From the NCBI RefSeq assembly GCF_965227505.1, contig NZ_OZ245757.1, forward strand, positions 1,550,001 through 1,614,000: a stretch of 64,000 bases of DNA, read 5' to 3'. Origin of the DNA: Pelagibius sp965227505 (GTDB taxonomy: Bacteria > Pseudomonadota > Alphaproteobacteria > Kiloniellales > Kiloniellaceae). A program made the position numbers and the translations under genes. Within the stretch, counting starts at the first letter, position 1; each line of letters begins with the position of its first letter. The notes below the pieces were generated by a model. The model was not told where the DNA came from. It searched no databases and saw only the letters and a program-made list of their open reading frames with translations. Positions 25,047-34,699 of the stretch are shown one piece after another.

Positions 25047-26591
25047 ATGACAGCTTATGGTTTGAACAGGCGCCGGTTCCTTGCGGCATCCGCCGCCCTT
25101 GGCGCATATGGCCTGGGCGGGCCTCTCGGAACGGCGGCACGCGCACAGGAAGGCCGCGTCTTGAATGCTCGCGCGCGTGCCGACATCGCCATCCTGGATC
25201 CAGGCTACATGCTGGGTCCGGAAAGCGAGACCTTGAACGCCGTTATGCCCCGGCTTGTCGACTTCGGCTTTGAAAACGGCCGACTGATTTGGAAGCCGAC
25301 GAACTATGTAAGCCAAATCGCCGAAGCAGACCCAACTCACATCGGCTTCACTCTCAAGCCGGGATTTCAGTGGACGAACGGCTTCGGCGAGCTGACGGCA
25401 GAGGATGTAAAGTACTCTTACGAGCGCATGAAGATCAGCGACAACAAGGGCGCATGGGATGTGCTGGACCGCGTGGACATCAAGGACAAGTATAGCGGCA
25501 CCCTCGTTCTGAAGCATCCCTTCAAGCCTTTCTGGTCGATCACGCTGACGGACGATACGGCCACTCTGGTTTCCATGAAGGCGACCGAGTCGGTTGGCGG
25601 CAAGTACACTACCGAGATACCCGCAACTTGTGGTCCGTACCTCTTTCAGTGGGAGCGGGGCCGCCGAGTTTCCTTTACCCCCAATCCAACCTGGGCGGGG
25701 CCGAGGCCGTACTTCGATCGGATAAACTATCTTCTGATCAAGGAGAGCAAAGCGGCTGACCTCGCCTTTGAAGCAGGGGAGACGGACATCTCCAAGATCA
25801 CCGGCTCTACCCTGGCACGCCTGCGGGAGTCCCCGCTACCGAACTCGAAGATCCACGTAGCGGGCGCTATGCGATACGCATGGTTGGGAATGAACACCGA
25901 GCACCCGAAACTCAAGGATATACGCGTGCGCAAGGCCATTCAGCACGCGGTGGACGTGGATGCCGTCAATGGAGGAGCCTATCCCGGCGCCCAACGCGCC
26001 TACGGCATTGTTCCGGCCGGGCTCGTCGGCAAGCGAAACGTCACAAAGATCAACTACGACCCTGAGAAATCCAGGGCCCTGCTTGCCGAGGCGGGCGTTT
26101 CGGGGCTCCAACTCGAACTCAGGACCCGGAACGAACATGCACGGGTCCTGGCAGCCCAGATTGTCCAGGCTAACCTGGCCGCAGTGGGGATCACGGTCAA
26201 GGTGATCCCGATGGACCGCGGCCAGTTCAGCAATCTGGGTCAAGAGTCCAAGGGCGATGACTACAAGGACTCGCAGCTCTGGATACAACGCTTCAGGGCG
26301 GACCCTGATCCTTTCAACGCAGCCCAGTGGTTCCGCCGCGATCAGATAGGCGTTTGGAATTGGGAGCGCTGGTCTAGCGACGAGTTCGAACAACTCTACG
26401 AAAGAGGCCTCGCCGAAGCTGACCTGGACGAACGCGACAGGATCTATGTTCGGATGCAGGAGATCATGGAGGAAACCGGTGCCTATGTGTGGCTCGCTCA
26501 CGAGGAGGATGCATTTGTACTTCGCGATTGGGTCGAACCATACCTATCAGTCGCCGGGAAAATGAGATTCAAGCACTTTGAGCGGACGTGA
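25047..26591 (+). CDS. Peptide/opine-type ABC transporter substrate-binding protein (family 5)
   Basis: Periplasmic binding protein of 514 residues. It has a twin-arginine-type signal (NRRRFLAASAALG, cleavage near residue 35 after ARA), then the SBP family 5 order: FTLKPGFQWTNG, LTAEDVKYSYERM, CGPYLFQWERG, the DIRVRKAIQHAVD helix and the final AYVWLAHEED segment. The family binds di- and oligopeptides, opines or nickel complexes. ATG 25047 is chosen because GGGGAG lies six bases before it and the signal peptide begins there. It heads an operon with two permeases, a fused ATPase and two hydrolases. Confidence 0.88.
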   Translation: MTAYGLNRRRFLAASAALGAYGLGGPLGTAARAQEGRVLNARARADIAILDPGYMLGPESETLNAVMPRLVDFGFENGRLIWKPTNYVSQIAEADPTHIGFTLKPGFQWTNGFGELTAEDVKYSYERMKISDNKGAWDVLDRVDIKDKYSGTLVLKHPFKPFWSITLTDDTATLVSMKATESVGGKYTTEIPATCGPYLFQWERGRRVSFTPNPTWAGPRPYFDRINYLLIKESKAADLAFEAGETDISKITGSTLARLRESPLPNSKIHVAGAMRYAWLGMNTEHPKLKDIRVRKAIQHAVDVDAVNGGAYPGAQRAYGIVPAGLVGKRNVTKINYDPEKSRALLAEAGVSGLQLELRTRNEHARVLAAQIVQANLAAVGITVKVIPMDRGQFSNLGQESKGDDYKDSQLWIQRFRADPDPFNAAQWFRRDQIGVWNWERWSSDEFEQLYERGLAEADLDERDRIYVRMQEIMEETGAYVWLAHEEDAFVLRDWVEPYLSVAGKMRFKHFERT

Positions 26592-26665
26592 CAGTTCCTG
26601 AGGTCGGGAAGGTGACTAGGTTGACTGGCCGGATTGGCTGCTTTGCTGGCAGGAGTTTGTAGCGA

Positions 26666-27610
26666 GTGGGCGTATATGCTCTTAAGCGTGTCGGCTTGGC
26701 GGTTTTGATCGTTCTCTCGGCTCTGTTCCTTCTTTTTGTTGGAGTACAGTTCATCCCGGGAGATGCGGTAACGCTCGCCCTGGGGCCGAAGGCATCACCC
26801 GAAGCGGTGGCCCGCTACACCGAAAAAATGGGACTGGACGACCCGGTGGTCGTCCAGTTTCTGATCTTCATCGGCAATGCCCTGCAAGGCGACCTGGGAC
26901 AGGACATCCTGTCCGGACGCGATGTGACCTTGATGGTTCTCGAAGAGTTTCCCTACACCCTAGCGTTGGCCCTGGCGGGACTTGGCTGGGCTGTCGCTGT
27001 GGGCGTGCCGCTAGGCTGTCTCTCGGCGGTGTGGCCGAACAGCTGGGCTGACAGGATAACTGGCGTCCTGGCAGTTGGAACGAGCACGATTCCATCCTTT
27101 CTCGTTGCCATCTGGTCACTCCTTATTTTTGCAATCGCGTTGAAGTGGCTGCCTGTGATCGGCGCAGGCGAGCCGGGCAATCTGACCGATCAACTGAGGC
27201 ACCTCATACTTCCGGCCTTCGCCGTCGGACTCGGATGGGTCGGGTATCTCGCACGCATGGTCCGGGCCTCGATGCTGGAGGTACTGGGCGAAAACTACAT
27301 CAAAGCAGCGCGCGCCTTCGGCCTGCCAACACGCACGGTGATCTACCGCTATGCTCTCAAGGTCGCCATCCTCCCGATCATCACACTGATCGGCCTAGGA
27401 TTCGGAGGCATGCTGAACGGAGCAGTCTTCGCCGAGATCATCTTTACTCGGCCAGGGTTAGGCACTCTTGCCTATGAAGCCGTTCTGGCCCGCAACTTCC
27501 CGGTTGTTCAAGGAACGCTGCTGGTGGTAGCGGGGCTTTATGTCTTAACGATGCTGACGACCGATCTTGTCATCGCATGGCTGGACCCCCGCGTACGGGA
27601 GTCTCTATGA
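26666..27610 (+). CDS. dppB: Peptide-type ABC transporter permease (DppB-like)
   Basis: Inner-membrane permease of 314 residues. The first span begins almost at the N-terminus (RVGLAVLIVLSALFLLFVG); a conserved periplasmic YTEKMGLDDPVVVQFLIF block follows, typical of DppB/OppB. The docking loop is ENYIKAARAFGLPTRTVIYR. Start is GTG 26666 with AGGAG ten bases upstream. The second permease starts just after its stop. Confidence 0.88.
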   Translation: MGVYALKRVGLAVLIVLSALFLLFVGVQFIPGDAVTLALGPKASPEAVARYTEKMGLDDPVVVQFLIFIGNALQGDLGQDILSGRDVTLMVLEEFPYTLALALAGLGWAVAVGVPLGCLSAVWPNSWADRITGVLAVGTSTIPSFLVAIWSLLIFAIALKWLPVIGAGEPGNLTDQLRHLILPAFAVGLGWVGYLARMVRASMLEVLGENYIKAARAFGLPTRTVIYRYALKVAILPIITLIGLGFGGMLNGAVFAEIIFTRPGLGTLAYEAVLARNFPVVQGTLLVVAGLYVLTMLTTDLVIAWLDPRVRESL

Positions 27611-27611
27611 G

Positions 27612-28550
27612 ATGGTAAACATCAACTCCCGATTCGGCACAGGCAGTGAAAGGCTGCCTAGGTCCCAGGCAAACAGGCAGCAGGGCCTCGAAAGGAGGAC
27701 TCAGCGCCGTCTGTCAAACGGGAAGCTAGCGACCTTTCTTGCAAATCCCATGGGCGTGCTTGGCCTCATTGTCGTCGTTGTATTCTTTGCCGGAGCGATC
27801 TTTGCTCCTTTATTGGCGCCCTACGATCCAAACCAGATCAACGTTCAGGAGCGCCTTCTTGGCCCCTCCCCCGAACACTTGCTGGGAACGGACGAGTTGG
27901 GCCGCGACACCTTCTCGCGCGTTCTTTTCGGCGGGCGCGTCGCACTCAAGATTGCAGCTTACGGCATCTTCCTATCTCTGACCCTCGGTATCCTCCTTGG
28001 CATGCTGGCCGGGTACGGTCCCCGTTGGCTCGACAGTGCCCTGGTCATGCTATTCGACACGTTGCGCGCGTTTCCGTCCAAGATCCTCGCATTGACGATG
28101 GTGGCACTCACCGGTCCGAGCCTAACCATGGTGACGGTGATCGTGGTGGTCCTCGTGACACCCAGCTTCGCCCGCTTGACGCGTACCAGCACGCTCGCCC
28201 TGAAGAACACCGAGTTCATTATCGCAGAACGCTCGCTGGGGGCAGGGACCGCCCGTATCCTCTGGCATCACATCATGCCGAATGTGGTTGGTCCTCTTCT
28301 TATTCTGGCCGCCATGGAGGTGCCCGTGGTGATTACCATCGAAGCTGGCCTCAGCTTTCTTGGCCTTGGCGTCTTGCCTCCGACAGCGAGTTGGGGGGCA
28401 ACCCTCAGGGAAGGCTATCTGCTCATCCGCGAGACACCTTGGCTGGTGATCGGTGGCAGCGTTCCACTGATCCTCACGACCCTCGGCTTCACGTTCCTGG
28501 GGGAGGCGTTGCGCGACGTCTTCGACCCAAAGCTGGGTAAGAGACGGTAA
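27612..28550 (+). CDS. dppC: Peptide-type ABC transporter permease (DppC-like)
   Basis: Second inner-membrane permease, 312 residues, with a ~45-residue cytoplasmic N-terminus, then the DppC signature APYDPNQINVQERLLGPSPEHLLGTDELGRDTFSRVLFGGR and the docking loop AERSLGAGTARILWHHIMPN. ATG 27612 lies one base after the previous stop; an in-frame start inside the upstream gene is less likely. It forms the pore with the DppB-like protein. Confidence 0.88.
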   Translation: MVNINSRFGTGSERLPRSQANRQQGLERRTQRRLSNGKLATFLANPMGVLGLIVVVVFFAGAIFAPLLAPYDPNQINVQERLLGPSPEHLLGTDELGRDTFSRVLFGGRVALKIAAYGIFLSLTLGILLGMLAGYGPRWLDSALVMLFDTLRAFPSKILALTMVALTGPSLTMVTVIVVVLVTPSFARLTRTSTLALKNTEFIIAERSLGAGTARILWHHIMPNVVGPLLILAAMEVPVVITIEAGLSFLGLGVLPPTASWGATLREGYLLIRETPWLVIGGSVPLILTTLGFTFLGEALRDVFDPKLGKRR

Positions 28551-28551
28551 C

Positions 28552-30603
28552 GTGGCGAACCTGATGGAAATCCGGGACCTCAGTGTCGAGTTTCATACGG
28601 CTCAAAAGAGTGTTCGGGCGCTCCGGTCTGTCAGTATCGATGTGCCCGAGAAAAAGGCTCTTGGTGTCGTCGGCGAAAGTGGCTCCGGCAAGAGCACCGT
28701 CATCTGGGCAGCTCTGCGCCTGCTGGCCGGCAATGCCGTCGTCAAAAGCGGCGAGGTCCGCTTCAAGGGCGAAGACATACTCGCCTTCAGCCAGCGAGAG
28801 CTGGAGCTTTACAGGGGGGAGCAGGTCTCGGTTGTGTTCCAGGATCCAATGACCTCGCAGATCCCGGTCATGACCTACGGTCGCCAGATGAGCGATATTC
28901 AGTACCGGCGCAAGGCCTTCAGCGCAGCTGAAAAGAGACAACTCGCCATCAACATGATGCGACGGGTCGGAATTCCCGATCCGGAAAGGCGGGTCGACCA
29001 GTACCCGCACCAGTTCAGCGGCGGAATGCGCCAACGTGCGAGCATCGCCATGGCGCTCCTGATGAACCCCTCCTTACTCATCGCCGATGAGCCGACAACG
29101 GCGCTTGACGTGACCATGGAGGCACAGATCATTCATCTGATGCACATGCTCAAGGAAGAGACCGGGTCTACCTTGATCGTTGTCTCCCACAACCTGGGCC
29201 TGATTGCCGAGCTGTGCGATGAGGTCGTGGTCATGTATGCAGGTGAAGTGGTCGAACATGGCGACGTACATCAGATATTCGGCGATCCGCAACACCCCTA
29301 TACACGTGCGCTCCTAGAGTGCGACCCGGCACGCGTGGCGAGGCGCACGCGCACCCTACCCGCCATCCCCGGCGAGGTGCCCGACCTTTCTGAAGCCCCC
29401 AAAGCCTGTATGTTTGCGCCCCGATGCCCGAAGGCGTTCGCGTTGTGTAGCAAGGAAAGTCCGCAATACATCGAAACTGAGACAGGTCAGGGCGCACGCT
29501 GCCATCTTCTGCGGCCGGATCACAACGGACTCAGCTCCTTCGCGAATGCGAACGCAGCGGCAAAGGTGAATGAACCGCCTCTCACGACCGAAACCCCTGC
29601 GCCACCGTCCTTAACGCCGCCAACTGACAGTCTTCTTGAGGTGGAGGCCCTGGGTGTGCGGTTCCGCACAATGGGCACCATAGGCGCTTTTCTCTCCGGC
29701 GAGACCTTCCCTTACGTCGAAGCGGTGCTTGACGTCTCTCTTGCGCTCCGTCCAGGCGAGACACTTGGTATTGTCGGTGAAAGCGGCTCGGGAAAGACAA
29801 CGCTTGGCCGTGCGATCCTTGGGTTGATCGAAGCTCATTCGGGTTCGGTGACCTTCGATGGGCGCTCGCTCGCCGAGATATCGAAGTCGGAACTTATGTC
29901 CCTGCGCAGCGACATGGCGATGATGTTTCAGGACCCGGTGGGTTCGCTGAGCCCGCGCAAGACCGTGCGAAGCCTGATCGTTGAGCCCTTCGACATACAC
30001 GGTTTCGATGGCAGGAACCGACAAGCAGAGGCCGAACGGCTCTGCCGAATGGTCGGCCTTCCACTGGATCTGCTGGGCCGCTATCCCCATGAGCTCTCAG
30101 GCGGACAAGCGCGTCGTGTCGGCGTAGCCAGGGCCCTCGCCTTGGAGCCGCGCCTCATCATCGCCGATGAACCAACGGCGGGGCTTGACGTCTCCGTCCA
30201 GGGCGATGTGCTCAATCTGATGACTAGGCTCCAGCGCGATCACGGTCTCGCCTTCATCATCATTACGCACAACCTTCCAGTGGTCCGCCACATCAGCGAC
30301 CATCTTGCCATCATGTATTTCGGCCGCATAGTCGAGCAGGGCGGGAACGAAGCCATCTTCACACAGCCGGCTCATCCCTATACGGCGGCATTGATCAATG
30401 GCGTACCACAGCCCGATCCTTCAAAGCGCCGCCGGCTTGTATCGATCGAAGGCGAGGTTCCCAGCCTCGCAAACCGCCCTTCCGGGTGCGAGTTTCACTC
30501 TCGCTGCCCGTACGTACAAAGCCGTTGCCGAACTGAGGCGCCGCCACTGCGACCGATTTCCGCCGGCCGCCGCGTGCGCTGTCACTTCCCCCTCGTCGAA
30601 TGA
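28552..30603 (+). CDS. dppDF: Fused peptide ABC transporter ATPase (DppD-DppF type)
   Basis: 683 residues carrying two complete ATPase domains, which in the classic Dpp/Opp system are separate proteins. First half: Walker A GESGSGKST, signature FSGGMRQRASIAMAL, Walker B LLIADEPTTALD, and a C-terminal oligopeptide segment with Cys-rich MFAPRCPKAF. Second half (from about residue 360): Walker A GESGSGKTT, signature LSGGQARRVGVARAL, Walker B LIIADEPTAGLD, ending with HSRCPYVQSRC. Start GTG 28552 (ATG 28564 is an alternative). Such fusions are common in alphaproteobacterial peptide importers. Confidence 0.88.
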   Translation: MANLMEIRDLSVEFHTAQKSVRALRSVSIDVPEKKALGVVGESGSGKSTVIWAALRLLAGNAVVKSGEVRFKGEDILAFSQRELELYRGEQVSVVFQDPMTSQIPVMTYGRQMSDIQYRRKAFSAAEKRQLAINMMRRVGIPDPERRVDQYPHQFSGGMRQRASIAMALLMNPSLLIADEPTTALDVTMEAQIIHLMHMLKEETGSTLIVVSHNLGLIAELCDEVVVMYAGEVVEHGDVHQIFGDPQHPYTRALLECDPARVARRTRTLPAIPGEVPDLSEAPKACMFAPRCPKAFALCSKESPQYIETETGQGARCHLLRPDHNGLSSFANANAAAKVNEPPLTTETPAPPSLTPPTDSLLEVEALGVRFRTMGTIGAFLSGETFPYVEAVLDVSLALRPGETLGIVGESGSGKTTLGRAILGLIEAHSGSVTFDGRSLAEISKSELMSLRSDMAMMFQDPVGSLSPRKTVRSLIVEPFDIHGFDGRNRQAEAERLCRMVGLPLDLLGRYPHELSGGQARRVGVARALALEPRLIIADEPTAGLDVSVQGDVLNLMTRLQRDHGLAFIIITHNLPVVRHISDHLAIMYFGRIVEQGGNEAIFTQPAHPYTAALINGVPQPDPSKRRRLVSIEGEVPSLANRPSGCEFHSRCPYVQSRCRTEAPPLRPISAGRRVRCHFPLVE

Positions 30604-30705
30604 AGGCCGCTCCACAGAGTCCAAGGCCATGCGCAAACACCCGAGTCCGGTTTGAAACTCAGGAAAGGGCAATAGGAGCAGGTTGATGAAAAAAGGGAAT
30701 TCTGC

Positions 30706-32721
30706 GTGAAGGTAAGGACTGAGTTTCCGAGAAGACTCGCCGCACCCCGTGACGTCTTCATTCCCATGCCTGATGGCGTGCATCTTGCCGCGAGAATCTG
30801 GCTGCCGGACGACGCGGATCGCAATCCGGTTCCGGCGCTCTTGAACTACAAGCCTTATCGCAAGAGAGACTTCACGACGGCAGCCGATGCGCTGTCTCAG
30901 ACCTATCTTGCGGGGCATGGCTATGCAGGCGTTCGCGTGGACATGCGCGGTTCAGGAGATTCGGAAGGCGTCCTGCGCGGCGAGTATCTGGATCATGAGT
31001 TGGATGACGCTGTCGAAGTTATTGCTTGGCTGGCCCGCCAACCCTGGTGCAGCGGACAGGTCGGCATGTACGGGCTTTCCTGGTCCGGCTTTAACTCCCT
31101 GCAAGTCGCAGCCCGCCGCCCTCCCGCACTGAAGGCAATCATCTCTGCCTGCTCGTCCGACGACCGCTACGCCGACGACGTTCACATGATGGGGGGATGT
31201 TTGTTGACAGACAAACTGACCTGGGGCGCCTCTATGCTAGCACGCTACATGTCACCGCCAGACCCGGCAGTCGTTGGTGACAAGTGGCGTGACATGTGGC
31301 TCGAGCGTCTTAGGAACAACGGCCTCTGGGTCGCGGAGTGGCACGAGCACCAACGGCGCGACGGATTCTACAAACATGGGTCAATCAGCGAGGATTACAG
31401 CGCCATCGAATGTCCGACTTATCTGGTCGGCGGATGGCTGGATGCCTACTCAAACACGATCTTCAGAATGGCAGAGCGCTTGCGGTGCCCCCGGAAAGCC
31501 CTGATTGGTCCCTGGCCGCACAAGTATCCATACCGCGCAAAGCCTGGGCCGCAGATTGGTTTTCTCCAGGAAGCAATCCGCTGGTGGGACCATTGGCTGA
31601 AGGGACGCGATACCGGCATCATGGAAGAGCCGATGCTTCGCGTATGGATGCGGGACGCCGAGCGCCCCCGACGGCGTCTCGACAAGTGGCGCGGACGCTG
31701 GGTCGCGGAAACGAAGTGGCCGGCGGCAGATTCAGCAAGCAGCCAGTGGTTTTTCCGGCCAGGCCGGCTGACAACGGAAAATGACCCGCTTGAACCCGAA
31801 ATCGAGATATCCTCACCGCAAACGGCCGGCCATACGATGGGAGCGTGGTGCCCCCATGGCATCGATCCGGATCTGCCGGGCGATCAGCGCTATGAACTCG
31901 GTCATGTCACAGCATTCGACAGCGATGTTCTGGGCGAGCCGGTTGAAATCCTTGGCGCGTCGATCGCCCGCCTCGACATCGCCTCAGACAGCCGGAATGC
32001 GCTGGTGGCTGGTGTCCTGTCAGAAGTATTCCCGGACGGCTCCGCAACTCTGATCACCTACGGCGTCTTCAATCTCACACACCATGACAGCGATGAAGCG
32101 CCCAAGGAGTTGGAGCCTGGCAAACACTACAGTGTCGACTTGAGGCTGAACGAGATTGCGCACCGCTTCGCAGCAGGCAACCGCATTCGCCTCGCCATAT
32201 CCACCAGTTTTTGGCCGACCGTATGGCCGTCACCAACGCCTGTGGTGCTGCGACTGAGACCGAACACATCCCATCTGTCGTTGCCGGTACGTGACCCAAA
32301 ACCCTGCGATGAGGATCTCACTCCTCTTCCTGCTCCTGAGGTCGGTCCACCAAGCACCGCCGAGGTTGTTTCCAAGCCAAGTTCCGACTGGACCGTGACG
32401 CGTGAACTGGAAAGCGGACGGTTGGTTCATCGGCGGGTAACCGACTCCGGCCTGACCCGACTGGATCACGGCTGGGAGTTCGGCAAGAAGCTCAAACTAG
32501 AATACAGTGTCGTACCCGACGATCCGCTCTCTGCCCAGGTGCTTGTCAGACAGATCATAACCTTCGGCCGCGGCGACTGGAGTGTGCGCATCGAGTCCAC
32601 AGCAACCATGAAGGCCGAGCGCAACAGCTTCCGGCTTCACGCGGCATTGGACTGCTTCGAAAGCGACCAGCGTGTTCACACCGATAACTGGGATCACGCT
32701 GTACCAAGAGATTGCGTATGA
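30706..32721 (+). CDS. CocE/NonD (S15-type) serine hydrolase
   Basis: Alpha/beta hydrolase of 671 residues. The N-terminal catalytic domain shows PMPDGVHLAARIWLP, the nucleophile elbow GLSWSG, and HMMGGCLLTDKLTWG; a jelly-roll domain of the X-Pro dipeptidyl-peptidase C-terminal type follows (ASIARLDIASD, IRLAISTSFWP). Relatives include Xaa-Pro dipeptidyl peptidases, cocaine esterase and glutaryl-7-ACA acylase. The final ~150 residues (after about residue 540) are a further beta-rich extension seen in the larger members. No signal peptide, so cytoplasmic. Placed after a peptide importer and before a proline iminopeptidase, it probably cleaves imported proline-containing or N-acylated peptides. 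Confidence 0.85.
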   Translation: MKVRTEFPRRLAAPRDVFIPMPDGVHLAARIWLPDDADRNPVPALLNYKPYRKRDFTTAADALSQTYLAGHGYAGVRVDMRGSGDSEGVLRGEYLDHELDDAVEVIAWLARQPWCSGQVGMYGLSWSGFNSLQVAARRPPALKAIISACSSDDRYADDVHMMGGCLLTDKLTWGASMLARYMSPPDPAVVGDKWRDMWLERLRNNGLWVAEWHEHQRRDGFYKHGSISEDYSAIECPTYLVGGWLDAYSNTIFRMAERLRCPRKALIGPWPHKYPYRAKPGPQIGFLQEAIRWWDHWLKGRDTGIMEEPMLRVWMRDAERPRRRLDKWRGRWVAETKWPAADSASSQWFFRPGRLTTENDPLEPEIEISSPQTAGHTMGAWCPHGIDPDLPGDQRYELGHVTAFDSDVLGEPVEILGASIARLDIASDSRNALVAGVLSEVFPDGSATLITYGVFNLTHHDSDEAPKELEPGKHYSVDLRLNEIAHRFAAGNRIRLAISTSFWPTVWPSPTPVVLRLRPNTSHLSLPVRDPKPCDEDLTPLPAPEVGPPSTAEVVSKPSSDWTVTRELESGRLVHRRVTDSGLTRLDHGWEFGKKLKLEYSVVPDDPLSAQVLVRQIITFGRGDWSVRIESTATMKAERNSFRLHAALDCFESDQRVHTDNWDHAVPRDCV

Positions 32722-32770
32722 CCTGGGCGCCCGATGGAGAGCCCAAGATCACGGAGAGGAACCGTTAGCC

Positions 32771-33805
32771 ATGGTTCATGCAACGGAGCCCGTTCGCTTG
32801 CCAAGCAACACACCGCGCGACAAGGTTCTGGCGCAGATGGAAGCGATCGAACGCGAGCGTGAAGCGGTCCTGTTTCCCGCTACAACGCCGCATCGCTCTG
32901 GATTCATGCCTGTATCCGACGGATATAGTCTTTACTATGAGGAGTACGGCAACACCCGAGGGCAGCCAGTTATCGTGCTCCACGGCGGCCCTGGAACGGG
33001 CGCGACAGCCATTCATCCCCGATTCTTCGACCCTCTCTACTACCGCATTTTCGTCTTTGACCAGCGGGGCGCCGGCCGCTCCAAGCCCATTGGCAGGTTG
33101 GAGGACAATACCACCAAGCACCTGGTAGGTGACATCGAGTCTTTGCGGAGACATCTGGGAATTGAGAAGTGGTGGGTGTTCGGGACATCCTGGGGGTCAA
33201 CGCTCGGTCTGACCTATGCCATAACGCATCCGGAAGCATGCCTGGGACTTGCGCTCCATGGCATCTCCCTGCCGCGCAAAGACAAAATCGAATGGTGGAC
33301 CCGCGGTCTGCGCCGCTTCGCTCCAGAGCAATGGCAGGCATTCGCAGAGTTCATCCCCGAGGCAGAGCGGGGCGACTTGCTGAGAGCCTACTATGAGCGC
33401 CTCATGCATGACGCTCCAGCAGTGCACATGCCCGCAGCCGTATCCTGGATCACCTACGAGGCCGGAACGTCAAGCCTGAGCCCGATGAAGCTGAGCAAGG
33501 CAAGCGGGAAGTCGGATGAGCAGATCCTGGGGATGGCGCGGATTGGGGCACACTACCTGATCAATGGCCACTTCCTGGAGGTCGACTGGTTTCTTGCGAG
33601 TCTCGGAACACTCGCACATCTACCGGCTTTCCTCTCCCATGGCAGCTGCGACCTGGTCTGTACCCCGGACAATGCCTACGATCTCGCACAACGCTTGGGT
33701 ACCGTGAAGCTGTCGTTCGCCCTCGCCGGTCACAGCTTCAGGGAACCCAAAAATGCTGCTGCAATCGTCCGTACCACTGAGGAAATCAAGGCTCAAAATC
33801 TGTAG
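32771..33805 (+). CDS. pip: Proline iminopeptidase-type alpha/beta hydrolase (S33)
   Basis: 344 residues. The S33 hallmarks are the oxyanion-hole HGGPGTGAT, FDQRGAGRSKP, nucleophile elbow GTSWGSTLGL, and the late AGHSF with the catalytic His. It removes N-terminal proline from short peptides. ATG 32771 is chosen for its AGAGGA site; the longer open frame merely overlaps the upstream gene. An N-terminal extension of ~50 residues before the hydrolase core is slightly longer than in typical members. Last gene of the peptide import/hydrolysis operon. Confidence 0.82.
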   Translation: MVHATEPVRLPSNTPRDKVLAQMEAIEREREAVLFPATTPHRSGFMPVSDGYSLYYEEYGNTRGQPVIVLHGGPGTGATAIHPRFFDPLYYRIFVFDQRGAGRSKPIGRLEDNTTKHLVGDIESLRRHLGIEKWWVFGTSWGSTLGLTYAITHPEACLGLALHGISLPRKDKIEWWTRGLRRFAPEQWQAFAEFIPEAERGDLLRAYYERLMHDAPAVHMPAAVSWITYEAGTSSLSPMKLSKASGKSDEQILGMARIGAHYLINGHFLEVDWFLASLGTLAHLPAFLSHGSCDLVCTPDNAYDLAQRLGTVKLSFALAGHSFREPKNAAAIVRTTEEIKAQNL

Positions 33806-34321
33806 CACGTTTGCGGGTTGGAAAAGCGGATCTTTGGTCGTTTCCCGGCGTTAGGGTCCTCAGAAGCGTAGGCTTCAGCAGCGAGGAAAGAGGCGAGTGT
33901 TGGAGAGCCTTCCTTCGCCCACAAAGCGCCGGACTACGTTCCGCCAGTACACTTGGTACAGATCGATATAATCCAAATTATTTTCTCATCAATATTGATG
34001 TTAATACAAAACATTTTCTATTACATCGTGTAGTTAAGAAAGCCAATCGTCCGAAGAGTGGTTATTACTTCCTGTAGATGCGGCGAGCGATGGACTTTGA
34101 AAGATTAATACCTACGAGGGCAAAAGAACGTCCGTTGCCGAGCTGGCGCGGCATCTGGACAGGCGCACACCAGTTCCGCGCACCTGTGGAAACCACTCAA
34201 ACGCTCCACCCAACGCAGCAAAGAGTGCAAACCCGTTTGCTTGAATGATCGGCCTTTCGGAAATGGCCGCTCACCGATCAGCCAGCGACAAAGACCAGCA
34301 AGCTATGAAAAGGAGGCTTTG
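33806..34321. other. AT-rich intergenic region before EctC-like gene
   Basis: About 515 bp; 33945-34080 is markedly AT-rich. An 88-codon frame at 33811-34077 has no ribosome site or family resemblance and is not called. It marks a composition change between the peptide operon and the following locus. Confidence 0.5.
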
Positions 34322-34699
34322 ATGATCTATAGGAAGTTGGATGAGCTCATGGGCAGTGGACGTGACGTGCCCTGGGGCAACGGGCAGAGCCGACGGTTCC
34401 TCATCCAATCCGACAATCTCGGCTACTCATTGACAGACACCATTGTTTGGGCTGGTACCGAATCTCTACTGGAGTACTCAAACCATCTTGAGGCCTGTTA
34501 CTGCATCGAGGGTGAAGGCGAGGTCCAGATCAACGATGATGTTTACAAGATCACACCCGGCTGCATGTACGCTCTCGATGGAAACGAAAAACACTACCTG
34601 AGAGCAACAACGGACCTCCGGCTCATCTGCGTGTTTCGCCCAGCGCTGGTCGGCAACGAGCGACATGACCTCAACAACGCAAACGGCTCAACCTACTGA
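34322..34699 (+). CDS. Orphan ectoine synthase-like cupin (EctC family)
   Basis: Cupin of 125 residues, matching EctC almost end to end: MIYRKLDELMGSGRDVPWGNG, FEGTET-like VWAGTESLLEY, HLEACYCIEGEGEV, ITPGCMYALDGNEKHYLRA and CVFRPALVGNE. The iron ligands known in EctC map to Glu57, Tyr83 and His91, and the ligand-site Cys and Phe to Cys103 and Phe105, so a catalytic site looks intact. EctC closes an N-acetyl-diaminobutyrate ring by dehydration. No ectA, ectB or ask_ect is in the window, so the true substrate is probably different. AGGAGG lies five bases before the ATG. Stands alone, 620 bp before an ATP-grasp gene. Confidence 0.85.
   Translation: MIYRKLDELMGSGRDVPWGNGQSRRFLIQSDNLGYSLTDTIVWAGTESLLEYSNHLEACYCIEGEGEVQINDDVYKITPGCMYALDGNEKHYLRATTDLRLICVFRPALVGNERHDLNNANGSTY

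Noticed and set aside
33811..34077. 88-codon plus-strand frame after the proline iminopeptidase
   Set aside because: No ribosome site, low-complexity tail in an AT-rich spacer, and no family resemblance; likely chance.
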